This document shows positions 8,788 through 17,445 of a stretch of 18,184 nucleotides of DNA, in pieces (positions within the stretch are counted from its first letter, which is position 1; each line of letters begins with the position of its first letter). Made by a program: the position numbers and the translations under genes. The notes beneath the pieces are model-generated. The model was not told the DNA's origin and did not search any database. It saw nothing but the letters and a program-made list of their open reading frames with translations. The stretch comes from Gloeopeniophorella convolvens (lineage: Eukaryota > Basidiomycota > Agaricomycetes > Russulales): positions 1-18,184 of the forward strand of contig WTXD01000203.1 of the NCBI GenBank assembly GCA_022496205.1, read 5' to 3'.

Positions 8788-8796
8788 CTTATATAC
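8788..8796 (-). promoter_or_regulatory. TATA-like box of the element's promoter
   Basis: The minus strand reads GTATATAAG about 345 bases into the 5' LTR, after the six 25-bp repeats. Transcription would then start near 8755-8765, leaving a short R/U5. Confidence 0.55.
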
Positions 8797-8824
8797 ATCA
8801 GGGAAGTGCAGGGTCGCAGTATAA

Positions 8825-8975
8825 GCGAAGTACAAAGGGAGCAGAGTAAGCGAAGTACAAAGGGAATGGGACAGGCGAAGTACAAAGGGAATAGAACAAG
8901 CACAAGTCCAAAAGGAGTAGAACAAGCACAAGTCCAAAAGGGGTAGAACAAGCGAAGTACAAAGGGATGGAATAA
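8825..8975 (-). repeat. Six ~25-bp tandem repeats in the 5' LTR U3
   Basis: The same six-unit array as in the 3' LTR, same length and unit order. It lies upstream of the TATA-like box, so it is a candidate enhancer. Confidence 0.85.
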
Positions 8976-9732
8976 GCAAAGACCCTGCAGGGTCATGGAT
9001 GCAGGGCTGATGGAAAAGAAGCAAGGGTGAGTGTTCTGGAACGCTCGAGAGCTCCCTAGAGCACAGAACACTCCAGGGCCTTCCAGAGCGTGTCCCTGAC
9101 ACCCCTGGGACGCCTTTTAGCGCCCCTAGCCCCAGCAACAGATAGACCCGATACAAGCAGCTACAACGTGCTTCAAGGCAGTGGAGAGACCTTACAAATA
9201 GGAAAAGAGCAGGTTATGGCCATGCTGTGCCAGTCGAGGAGGAGGAGGGCTGCATGGCCATCTTCTATCTAGCATGTCCTTAGCCTGGCATCAATCTGCC
9301 AGACAACTTCCAAGAGATCTACAAACCGTCAGTCTAACTTGTTGTTCACTGATAATACAGCTAATAGTGACTTTAGTGAAGAGTTGGTTTGGACTTTCAT
9401 CATGGATGGAAACTTCACTGCAGAGCACATGAGGGCTCGCACATCTGATGATGAGGTCCCTCTGTCTGAGGGAACTTCATTCATAGCTGAACCAACTCGA
9501 TATAAGGAACATCTATCCACTGCCAATCATAAGAAGATTGTGAGTTATTGATCAGTACCACAATTGAGGTTTCTAATGTGTGATTGTAGAAAAGCACCTG
9601 TAACACCTACAGAGCCATTGAGATGGCCAACTCTAGTCATCCTCATCTCGATGTCACTGGGATAGGTGCCACTGCATGTGCCCATGGTTGTTTTGTGCCT
9701 ACATCGATTGTTGACTTCCAGAAGGGTGAACG

Positions 9733-9802
9733 GTCTGTGCACGGTCCTTGTCAGAACGGCCCATGCTAAACAGTCTGTTTCACACGTATCTTTAACCATC
9801 AG
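9733..9802 (+). other. Transposase intron made largely of the CGG-CCG motif
   Basis: The flanking protein sequence (FQKGER then QANMDY) fixes this 70-bp intron. The donor is GTCTGTGC inside ACGGTCTGTGCACGGTCC, and further motif variants (ACGGCCCATGC, CAGTCTG) fill the middle. The acceptor is CCATCAG. The donor is unlike the usual fungal GTRNGT. Confidence 0.8.
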
Positions 9803-10197
9803 ACAAGCCAACATGGACTACAGTCTCTGTCAGGCCCTCAACTACAACATGGATGGCATCCCTATTGCTGTCATCTTATATGACATCATGTGCCAGTATT
9901 GTGTCAATCTACTCAAGAGGATTGATGAGAATGCCTTGTTGTCCATCCCTGAGGCTCTCAAGCTTCGTTATGTGATTGGTCTCTTTCACATTCATGGCCA
10001 CCAAGACACCTGTCTTGCTCGATTCTCACCCAGCTACACTCATGCTACCAGACAGGTAGATGGAGAGATCATTGAGACTCTGTGGTCAATATTGAACAAC
10101 ATATCTCGGAGTACTAGAGGGATGTCTCTAGTTCATCGTGCAGAGGTGCTAGATGCCCACATGAACTATTCTAACTGGAAGAAATTGATCAAGACCG

Positions 10198-10247
10198 GTC
10201 CATGCAATCTCAAATCTCATCCTACTCATTGTTAACTGGTGTTCTAG
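10198..10247 (+). other. Transposase intron with a motif-derived donor
   Basis: A 50-bp intron fixed by the protein continuity NWKKLIKT then VPFMLKRWKRV. The donor lies inside ACCGGTCCATGCA (CG^GTCCATG), with a branch-like GTTAACT and acceptor TTCTAG. Confidence 0.8.
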
Positions 10248-10601
10248 TTCCCTTCATGCTGAAACGCTGGAAGCGTGTCCAGGAAGGTCTCCCTCTGAGT
10301 GAGGTGGCCTTTGTGGGCCTGAGTCAACGCTTCCCTACAATGATTGGGATCTGGGCACTGCAAGAGGCCGATGCACAGTCACATCGATGGGAGAATCCAG
10401 AGGCAATGGATATCTATGAGACAAAGACTAAGAAAGGTGAACATACTTGTTTGTGCTCAATATGACTTCTCTCATACTTTGAGCACTAGCCCCCACTCGC
10501 TCAGAAGTTCAAACTGAGCTCAGTAAACAGGAGAAAGCCTGGGACTCATCCAATGGCGAGGCCCAATGGATCTCATCTGGAATCACTATTCAGGAGACTC
10601 A

Positions 10602-10654
10602 GTATGGTCCATGTCTTTGCACGGACCGTGCAATTGCTGATTTTACCCCTCTAG
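10602..10654 (+). other. Transposase intron carrying an exact CGGACCG palindrome
   Basis: The best donor is GTATGG at 10602 (the reading ETQ then LGIRRF keeps frame), acceptor CCCTCTAG. An overlapping GGTCCATG follows at 10606, and GCACGGACCGTGCA sits in the middle with its core at 10622-10628. Confidence 0.7.
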
Positions 10655-11805
10655 ACTTGGAATTAGAAGGTTCATTCATGCAAAGAAGGGAAGGTTCAAC
10701 ACAACTGATAAGAAGACACTTGATGATTGTCGAAGCAACCTACAATCCCTCATCAACAAGTTCTAGCATGAGGCTGATTCCTACTTGCTCAAACACACCA
10801 GTGTTGCTATCTCATCAATCCAGAAAATCAAGTCTTACCATGAGTTTGATAGAGCTGATCAAGTGGATGAAGATCAGATCAATGAATCGGACCGTTCTGA
10901 TGATGAAGACGTGGAGAATGAAGGTGTCAGAGATGGAGATGATGGCTCTGCATCTGTGTTCCCTGAAGATGTTAACATCATGCTCCCCTCGACTCTAGGA
11001 TGGACTTGGTGCCTCCATCATGGTGCCAAGTCACTTGCTGTCAAAGAAGCAAAGCTGAGGGTTGCTCAAGCTCATGATGCAATCCACAAGATCCGACTTG
11101 CCCTTGGATTCAAGTCTTCACTGATCAGAACAAGGGTCAGGACTGCCAAGAGCCAGAAGACAAAGAAGAGTGCATGGAGCAGTGTGCATGGTGTCGATGC
11201 TGGTGTTCAAGAGCATGCCAGAGTGTACAGTCTGGCAAGGGACATGTTTGATGTCCTTGAAGATGCACTTCCCAGTCAAGAATCACTCCCAGAGCTGACC
11301 AAGGCAGATATGAAGGTGCAGACCCTTGTTCTGGGCTCAAATGAACAAGAACAACAGAATGAACAACTCCCCTGGATCTGGATTTGGGATCCAGGAGAAT
11401 AATGGACCTCATTGGTTTGCTGAATGTGAGTGGTTCTGTTGATTCTGTTGACTCTGTGACTCTACTAATAGTATGTATATGTTTAGTACAACAGGTTCAC
11501 TGGCTCAGAGCAAAGGCTCAGCTTGAGCGGTGGATGGAGGAGGAGTGCACCATCAAAAAGAAGCTCATTGGGTGCCAGCCTACTTCAGAAATCGAGCAGA
11601 CTTCTGGATAGAGCGCATGGATCAGACCGTGCAATTGATGAGTCCAGGACACTATGCCTATGCTGCAAAGCAGAGGCACATGTGGATTCAGCTTGCCCAG
11701 AGTGCTGATGAAGCATTGAAGTTTATTAGGGAGTCTGAACCACTGGTGGACAAGTCTACATTCACTTACATGTCTATACCAGCCATCTACGTGCCTGGGG
11801 CATAG

Positions 11806-12136
11806 CATAGAAGTGTTTAGTTATAGTATATCATGTTTATTGTTTTCTGTGGATAGCGAATAGCACAATGAGCTACTTCACCTTCAACACAGACCATGTT
11901 ACACGGTCCGTGCAATGACTCATTCGAAGCTTATTCAGACACTCAAGAAGATAATAAAGTGTGTATTGATGTATACACCTTACCTTGTGTACTTCCAATG
12001 AACAGTCTGTGTTTGTGCACATTCAATCATATAAATCCATACTCTTATCACACATTCAATTCCACTAAGTGAAATACATTAAATTCCAGTCATGCATCCA
12101 AGATACATTGTATAGCTAATTTAAACAGGGCCCCAC
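11806..12136. other. Intergenic between convergent transposase and gene A
   Basis: AT-rich, with no open frame of note. One exact motif (core CGGTCCG at 11904-11910, in ACACGGTCCGTGCAA) and weaker AGACCATG and CAGTCTGTG variants. It presumably holds the 3' ends of both neighbouring transcripts. Confidence 0.5.
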
Positions 12137-13533
12137 TCACTTCCTGCCACGACTGGTGCTGGAAACATGCTTGACTGGGGCGCCTGTGGAACGGACCATG
12201 CTGCTGCCTGCTGGGAGACGAGATGGTCCAGCCACACCCTCTGCAAGGTTGTGGCCAGAGAACAGGATGAGGGACGGAACTGCAGAGTGAATGGGACAAA
12301 GGGAAACAGAGAGAGATGGAATGGGCCGATCTGGCCTGCCTGCAGTGCCATCCTTGAGCACCTCAGTCAGCTTTTTGATCTGCTTCTGCAAATTGCATGC
12401 AGCTATGATATATTATACATTAGAACTGTCACAACGAGTGTCGAATGATTGTACTCACTAATAAAGTTGGTAGTGCTCTTGTTAGACCTGAGATGTGTCT
12501 CTGGCCTGAACAGCAGAGGCAGAGCCCATCTTGCAGGGGGCCAGCAGCGAATCCCCAGCCTCTCACACCTGATACACTCGTAATTTCGGGTCTCAAAGGC
12601 ATCTGGCTGGATTGTGCACTCCAGCTTTGCATAGTTGCACGGACCGCACTGATCCTATGGCACGGACCGTGCAGATCGCATCAGATCATCAAATATGAGC
12701 AGTAGAATTGACTTACCTTCTTGTAGTCCTTTTTGATCATGTTCACAGTGCCCTCCTCTGTGATGTAGGTGTTCTGAGGCGTTGGGGAGCTTCTGTGGGT
12801 GAATAACAAGTTTTTTTTTTTTTTGATCAGCATTTATATTCCGCAACATGAATAACAAGTTAATCAATGCATTTCTAGGTGGACCTTAACTGTACTCACC
12901 CTTCCTCCTGCTCAGCAGCACCCTGAGTCGCTCCCTCAGTGTAGACCTGAAGAACGGCCCATTTTGGCAGCACACAGGTCGGTCTGTGCTTTGCAGGGGG
13001 TTCTACAAGCCTAGAAAATGTGTCAGAGATGTACAAATAAGATAGGGATACTGAGGTGCACCTGGTTCATCCACCTCCATCTCCTCATCTGCTGGTGTGG
13101 CCACCACCTATCCAACTCCCCACCCTCAATCATCACCTCCTCCAGGTCAGTGCTGGACAAGACACCCTCCCTCTTGGACTTCTGACAGGCTGTAGTGATG
13201 CTCTCCATGGTGAGCTCATCCAGGGGGGTCACAGTCTCGCCTTGCCACAGGCTGGAAGCAAGCTTGATGGCTGGGTGGACAGAGAGGTGCTCCAAAGATC
13301 TCTTCTGCATCATGATGGCAGTGTCCTACAGATTCTGACTGTTAGAGACTTTGAATGAAATAATGATACTGAAGACTCACCACCTCTCGCTTCAGATGCT
13401 TTTTGAAGTCCTTGTCAGGGATTGCATTGCCCTAATCCCTTGCTCTGACAGCCTCAATGATCCTATAGGCAATCTGTAGCATATCCTGCTGCTCATCAGT
13501 GTATTTGAGGTACTCTACATGAAGGTCGGACAT
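12137..13533 (-). pseudogene. Gene A: Zn2Cys6-like cysteine-cluster protein, broken
   Basis: Not a gene I can name. Exons in transcript order: 13533-13381, 13325-13062, 13002-12900, 12792-12717, 12648-12459, 12402-12137; introns have GT-AG ends. The N-terminal part is helical and charged (EYLKYTDEQQDMLQIAYRII), followed by an acidic spacer (ADEEMEVDEP). Exon 5 encodes six cysteines with spacing C-x2-C-x6-C-x13-C-x2-C-x6-C, starting CGPCN and ending GIRCWPPA, then WALPLL. This is close to the fungal Zn(II)2Cys6 binuclear cluster (usual middle gap 5-12), so DNA binding is inferred. A helical KQIKKLTEVL stretch follows, as a dimerisation helix often does, then a low-complexity basic tail ending GRK. 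Damage: in-frame TAG at 13432-13434 and a one-base frameshift near 13100-13115. Gene B is a paralogue matching across the cysteine cluster and the helix. Exact palindromes lie in exon 5 and intron 4. Confidence 0.72.
12800..12861 (-). mobile_element. Tiny retroposed insert with 13-bp target duplication and poly(A)
   Basis: On the minus strand the 13-base word AACTTGTTATTCA occurs on both sides of about 36 bases that end in an A-run (14 T on the plus strand at 12811-12824, two of them shared with the repeat). Insert, A tail and long direct repeats are the signature of LINE-type target-primed retroposition. It lies inside intron 3 of gene A, which is why that intron is 107 bp instead of about 55. 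The insert is too short to assign to a source. Confidence 0.6.
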
Positions 13534-14013
13534 TGAAGCAATGGGGATGAGTGATATAGTGTGTAGAAAGTGTGAGGGGGATTTGGGACACTTTGGATGA
13601 CTTGTGACACTGATTGAGCCCCAAACACGGCCCGTGCGAGGTGCATGCACGGCCCATGTCTGGAATGGTCTGTGTCTGGAACGGTCTGGCCAGATAATCC
13701 ATATCTAGCACTCAGTGATGTCATCGACTCAATTTGGAATAAATCTGATTTGATTGAGATCAGATCAGATCCTCCATTGATTTTACAGATTATGCAACCC
13801 CACATGTCAATGTGTATCTGAAGATTTGATGTAGATGCAATCTGGACACTTGAACAGCCCGTTCTTGACACGGCCCATGTATTGGTCCCCCACACTTCAT
13901 ACTAAACCATATTCATGCTCTACAGAAGTAAAATACATGGAATGCAGAGTGAAATTGTGCATACATGGCCCGTTCTCAGACAGCCCATTTCTACACCTAA
14001 TAGCTCTAATCCT
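13534..14013. other. Spacer between genes B and A with a motif cluster
   Basis: This is the upstream region of gene A. Variant motifs start at 13628 (CGGCCCG), 13650 (CGGCCCA), 13666 (TGGTCTG) and 13682 (CGGTCTG), the last three 16 bp apart; more variants occur near 13869, 13967 and 13981. There is also a GATC-rich stretch (about 13745-13772). No coding sequence recognised. Confidence 0.6.
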
Positions 14014-14550
14014 TCACTTACTGCCACCCCTCAAACGAGTTATCAGTCCCTCAATCTGCTTTGTTATGTCCTTGTGTGCTATATTGCTTTATTAGCCTTG
14101 TTCAACCACAATAAATAGTACAATTCACTCACTGACAATATCACAACCTCTGGAGCTCATTTGACGATCTCTCATAACATACAGAAGTGGTAGGGCCCAC
14201 CCAGCAGGTGGCCAGCACCTGATCCCATGCTCTGCACAGTGTGTACATTCATAGGCTCCATCTGATAGTGCTTGATCTTGAATCTCACAGTGCCTATCAT
14301 TAAGATTGCATTGCCCACATCTTCTCTGTGACACAGACCATTCAATATGTAATTAGAACACATAGAGATCACTCATTGTGTCATATTCTTTCATGGGGAT
14401 CTCCTTAATCTCCCCATCCTCAAAGTAAGTTTGGTTTGGGAGATAACCTATAAAAGACATTGAGATTTCTGGACTGTAACACCTACTCAGTCTTTTATGC
14501 TCTCTCAGTTGTAAAGGTATAAACTCACCTTTGCATCTCTTGATCCACAT
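14014..14550 (-). pseudogene. Gene B: truncated paralogue of gene A
   Basis: Exons in transcript order: about 14550-14529, 14447-14362 (or to 14373), 14325-14133, 14078-14014. The six-cysteine cluster begins RRCGQCN at about 14319 and ends GIRCWPPA near 14215, with exactly the same spacing as gene A (2, 6, 13, 2, 6), then GWALPLLY. Upstream QTYFEDGE corresponds to NTYITEEG of gene A, and downstream THKDITKQIEGL matches TACNLQKQIKKL, so the two genes share exon order there. It lacks the N-terminal 150 or so residues of gene A: at about 14546 its sequence joins the large direct repeat instead, so this looks like a 5' truncation. The donor of the third intron is unclear (14361 or 14372). The intron ends GGTCTGTGTCACAG, a motif variant beside the acceptor. 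The first ATG at 14550 may not be a true start. Confidence 0.65.
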
Positions 14551-15382
14551 ATGGACCAAGACCGGCTATATCACTTATGGAACGGCCCGACCGCAGAATC
14601 TACATATGACTCATGGCCAGCCGACGTCGGCCGACCGGACCGTTTCTGCACATGACTCATGGGTCGGCCGACCGTCGGCCAAAACGGACCGTGCAAACAT
14701 CGTTTTGAGTGCAGCCATGACTAGGAAAACCTAAAATGAAGTATCTAAGGAGTGTTCAAAGAATGTTTGAGTAGTATCCAAGGAGTATCCAATTATTCAT
14801 TGAGTGATAAACACATAAGTACTTCAATATAGTGAGTAGATACATCAGATGATTCCAAGAACCCCCACTATACACATAACACAGGTGGTGAGTGGTAACT
14901 CAAGATGAATGAGTGTTACCATGTTACATTACAGACTATGTAGTGTACTCTGAGTGCATACAAGGCAGAAACACGGACCGTGCGAGTGCTATTGAACGGA
15001 CCGTGCAAGGGCCCTATAAACAAATCATATAAAATCTGTATATATAGTTCAGTTACTCTACATGTGCACGGTCCGTGCACAAAACGGTCCGTGTATGGAA
15101 CGGTCCGTGCATGGAACGGTCTGTGCACAGAACGGTCCGTGCACAAAACGGTCCATGTTTAGAATGATCACTGAACAGATTAGGTCATGTTAGAGAATAG
15201 ACTATGCACAGATCAGACTGTGCAGGCAGTATAGGTAATATCTGACTGAACTACTCATCCATAACCTGTTGTGCTAGGTATACAGAGTAGACAGGACTGC
15301 ATCAATCAAGCTGTTGTAATGGCTATACTCAGATGGCTTTGATTATCCAGGTCTTAAGCATCATAAGACATATCTTTACCTA
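14546..15382. repeat. Large direct repeat, copy 1
   Basis: Aligns base for base with 17377-18184 at an offset of about 2,831-2,832 bp, with scattered substitutions and a 32-bp length difference in the motif array. It carries the dispersed repeat (14583-14697), isolated exact palindromes at 14636, 14685, 14974 and 14997, and the six-unit array at 15066. It lies upstream of gene B as copy 2 lies upstream of gene C, so it probably contains promoter and 5' sequence shared by the family. Confidence 0.88.
15066..15160. repeat. Six palindromes at 16-bp spacing
   Basis: CGGTCCG-type cores start at 15069, 15085, 15101, 15117, 15133 and 15149, exactly 16 bp apart. Four are exact; 15117 reads CGGTCTG and 15149 reads CGGTCCA. 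Linkers are of the type TGCACAAAA or TGTATGGAA. Candidate protein-binding array. Confidence 0.9.
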
Positions 15383-15544
15383 CAAGTAAGATATGCTCTC
15401 AAACTGAGAATACACTCTGCAAAGTCCTTCAATGCCAGAGATAAAGCATGTCCATTGGGGAGTGCAATATACACTACAAGAATATTAGACTAGTTGTGAA
15501 GACTAATATACAATGGAGTATAGTAAGTGCACTAGATGCAAAGG

Positions 15545-15830
15545 ACTAGATACATCAAGTGACTGCAAGGTTGTCCACCATACACATAACTCAGATGATG
15601 AGTGATAAATCAAGATAGGTGAGTATAACCATAATACACTAGATACTATGTAGTGTACTTTGAATGCATACAATGTAGAAACACGGACCATGCAAGCACT
15701 TTAGAATGGACCGTGCAAGGAGTACTCATATAAGTCATTTAAACTCAATGGATATGGAGTACTTACACTACATCTGCACGGACCGTTTCTGAATCGGACC
15801 GTGTATAGAACGGTCCGTGCAAAAACTATA
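15545..15830. repeat. Third, diverged copy of the direct repeat
   Basis: Matches the middle of the two large copies in order: agatacatca-tga, cacataac-cag, gtagtgtact, gcatacaa-g-agaaacacgga, gga-cgtgcaagg, tacactacat. Identity is clearly lower than between copies 1 and 2. Motifs persist at equivalent places (ACACGGACCATGC at about 15691; TGGACCGTGCAAGG at about 15707). Confidence 0.7.
15776..15822. repeat. Three palindromes at 16-bp spacing
   Basis: Exact cores CGGACCG at 15779, CGGACCG at 15795 and CGGTCCG at 15811. Same 16-bp period and same relative place in the repeat as the arrays at 15066 and 17898. Confidence 0.85.
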
Positions 15831-15913
15831 ATCATGGCAGTACACCTCAAACACCAACAGCCTAGGTACACAATAAATAGAAACTACCTACGCAATGCAG
15901 TATAACCTAGAAA

Positions 15914-17445
15914 CTATACTCCACCACTCAAGAAGTCATTGGGAACTCTCCCTGCCCCTCGTCCTCTATCAGGATTGCTGCAGGGTAAGGAACAATGTCA
16001 GTACCACAAGATAGTGAATAGGGAGAAGAAACGTACCTAGCCTTTTCAGTCAGCATAGTGTTACGCTTTGGACGACTTGTGCTTATAGAGAGTGCCATGG
16101 CAGGCACTGATCCACCACCACTACCTCGCTCATGCACCACAGGCTCACCATCATCCCCTCAATGGCTGCCACATTGGGTCGCCTTCTAGACCTACTTGTG
16201 GCTGCTGTGATAGATGATGGGCCACCACGAGTGTTGGATGAGCCTTCATTGCTTCGATTGGCCATAGATGCACCTGCAACAGTAGAGGCAAATGTCACAG
16301 ATGCACCTGAGGGTGCACCACGAGCTCTGGATGGCAAGGGGGCAAAGGTGCGCGTTGGAACGGGCCGTGCGCGCCTAGAACCTCCACCAGTGGCTATATT
16401 GATGTCAGATATGTTTCATATGGATAAGAGTGGCCATGCATACTAGGACGGTCAAGATCTGGCTCAACACATCAGGAGGGAGCTGGGGTGATGGTAAGGG
16501 AGCCTCAGGTTCTTGAGCACGAGGAACAGGCCTAGGAATGTTAGAGACATGAGGTGGCTCATCCCTCAGGAGGGGACAGGTGCTCTTCCACTCTACAGGT
16601 TGAATTCCAGCCTCTTCCTGCTCATACCAGTAGTCAAGGAGACGCTGAACATCATCCTTGCTCATCTTGGATGGATCTTGTAGCTGGAGATCTGTGGGGA
16701 GACTGTCCTCTGGAGCCAAGCAAATTGATCTTTCTTAAGGGCACTCCAGCTAATAGCAAGGTTTTTGCGGCCTGTGACAAACTCTATAATCATGTTATAA
16801 GGAGTAATAAACAAGGTGAAGGGTGACTCACTGAGATGTAGGGTGAGAAAGTCTCTGACAGCACCCTGAATCACTTTGGCATGATGCTGAGAATAGTCTG
16901 CAATCACTGGAACCAGAGGACATCCTTCTCTATCAAGTTCAATCATGATCGGCTCATGATTGGCCTTTCCAGATGCTGGTGGTGCTGGAACATGCATAGC
17001 TAGCAGGGATATTAGTGATAGAGATATTGAAGATAGATAAACACGGACCGTTTGCAAAGCACCTCTGAGAATATCTCTTCCAGCTATTCCACAATGGGGC
17101 TGTCTCCCAGTCTCTGATCATACTCTTGAAGTCGACTCCATTGTCAATATATTTGTTATACTCTTGTCTGATCACCAAATTAGCATTGTGCATAAGGGAT
17201 AATAGAAGCATATATTTCACTCACCCACAAGCTCTGATGGTATTTGTCTCATCTGTCCAGGTGCAGAGGACAAATGTTCTAATACCACAGTATCGATATA
17301 GCTGCTCCTGGAAGTCTCTGATGACTCTTCCTCGCATCTTAAGTGCAAGACTGTGAGATTGCACGGGCCGATCAGGCACATATGGACCAAGACCTGCTAT
17401 ATCACTTGTGGAACGGCCCGACCGCAGAATCTCCATATGACTCAT
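15914..17445 (-). pseudogene. Gene C: uncharacterised spliced protein, frameshifted
   Basis: No function recognised. Exons followed by frame in transcript order: 17445-17225, 17167-17049, 16999-16832, 16783 to about 16440, then a basic tail to the stop at 15914-15916. The start ATG at 17445 reads MSHMEILRSGRS. The middle has conserved-looking stretches: MRGRVIRDFQEQLYRY, FKSMIRDWETAPLWNSWKRY, ELDREGCPLVP, ISWSALKKDQ, then LQLQDPSKMSKDDVQRLLDYWYEQ. I have an unverified impression that proteins with a DPSKM-LLxxW pattern recur in agaricomycete repeat regions. The C-terminal 150 or so residues are Ser/Gly/Arg/Pro-rich and basic (SRSRRRPN, RGRGAGR). Intron 2 (17000-17048) has its donor inside a motif (AACG^GTCCGTG). 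Damage: frame changes near 16705-16725, near 16150-16165 in a G run, and an unresolved junction at about 16380-16440. Confidence 0.62.
17000..17048 (-). other. Gene C intron with a motif-derived donor
   Basis: 49 bp. Frame continuity from RYSQRCFAN to MHVPAPPASGK fixes it. The donor is GTCCGTG within AACGGTCCGTG (core 17044-17050), acceptor CCCTGCTAG. The exact CGG-CCG palindrome spans the exon-intron boundary. Confidence 0.75.

Larger units (their letters stand above)
3529..9140 (-). mobile_element. Ty1/copia-type LTR retrotransposon, 5.6 kb
   Basis: Read on the minus strand the order is 5' LTR (9140-8690), primer binding site, leader, gag with CCHC knuckle, aspartic protease, integrase, reverse transcriptase, RNase H, purine tract, 3' LTR (4032-3529). 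Integrase before reverse transcriptase is the copia (Pseudoviridae-type) order. Both LTRs start TGTTG and end CAACA. They differ by two substitutions and one 53-bp indel that I can see, so the copies are young. One frameshift at about 6014-6024 splits the polyprotein. The five bases outside the two ends (ccttc on the left, gatag on the right) do not match, so there is no target-site duplication; the left flank is AT-rich repeat and the right flank is transposase coding sequence. The element is therefore probably recombinant or bounded by a rearrangement. Confidence 0.95.
8690..9140 (-). repeat. 5' LTR, 451 bp
   Basis: Ends TGTTG and CAACA; lacks the 53-bp segment found in the other LTR. Its outer edge at 9140 abuts transposase coding sequence with no duplicated target bases. 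It carries the promoter of the element. Confidence 0.95.
9141..11805 (+). pseudogene. KDZ-superfamily transposase, 5'-truncated and decayed
   Basis: KDZ (Kyakuja-Dileera-Zisupton) transposases are RNase H-fold DDE enzymes abundant in basidiomycetes. Following frame and family pattern, exons are about 9141-9327, 9377-9539, 9590-9732, 9803-10197, 10248-10436, 10490-10601, 10655-11425 and 11487-11805, roughly 750 residues. Landmarks in order: YKQLQRASRQWRDLTNRKRAGYGH; PGINLPDNF; IMDGNFTAEHMRARTSDDEVPL (first Asp); TGIGATACAHGCFVP and FQKGER; MDYSLCQALNYNMDG; LYDIMCQY (second Asp); FHIHGHQDTC; GEIIETLWSILNNISRSTRGM (Glu); LGWTWCLHHG; RVRTAKSQKTKKSAW; VHWLRAKAQLERW; SPGHYAYAAKQRHMW. The N-terminal part, including the usual Cys-rich CxC cluster, is missing because the LTR begins at 9140. 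In-frame TAG codons lie at 9281-9283 and 10764-10766. Frame breaks lie at about 11370-11400 and 11545-11565. So this copy is not active as it stands, unless some breaks are sequencing errors. Confidence 0.9.
15383..15913. other. Spacer downstream of gene C
   Basis: Apart from the third repeat copy and its motif array, this is AT-rich DNA without a recognisable gene. Confidence 0.4.

Noticed and set aside
9141..9272. Separate small gene running out of the LTR (plus strand, ending at 9272)
   Set aside because: Another frame of the same DNA (from 9146) gives the KDZ pattern QWRDLTNRKRAGYGH, so this stretch belongs to the truncated transposase.
10888..10894. Exact CGGACCG as a regulatory site
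   Set aside because: It lies in well-conserved transposase coding sequence (NESDRSDDED), so here it is probably chance codon use; I count it but do not read it as a site.
9141..12136. Terminal inverted repeats and 8-bp target duplication of the KDZ element
   Set aside because: I looked on both sides of the transposase and found no convincing inverted ends. The left end is lost at the LTR and the right end may lie beyond gene C or outside the window.
15066..15160. CRISPR-like array of regularly spaced short repeats
   Set aside because: The repeats are about 7-11 bp palindromes with 16-bp period and near-constant linkers, in a eukaryotic genome with no cas genes. It is a tandem minisatellite of binding-site-like motifs.
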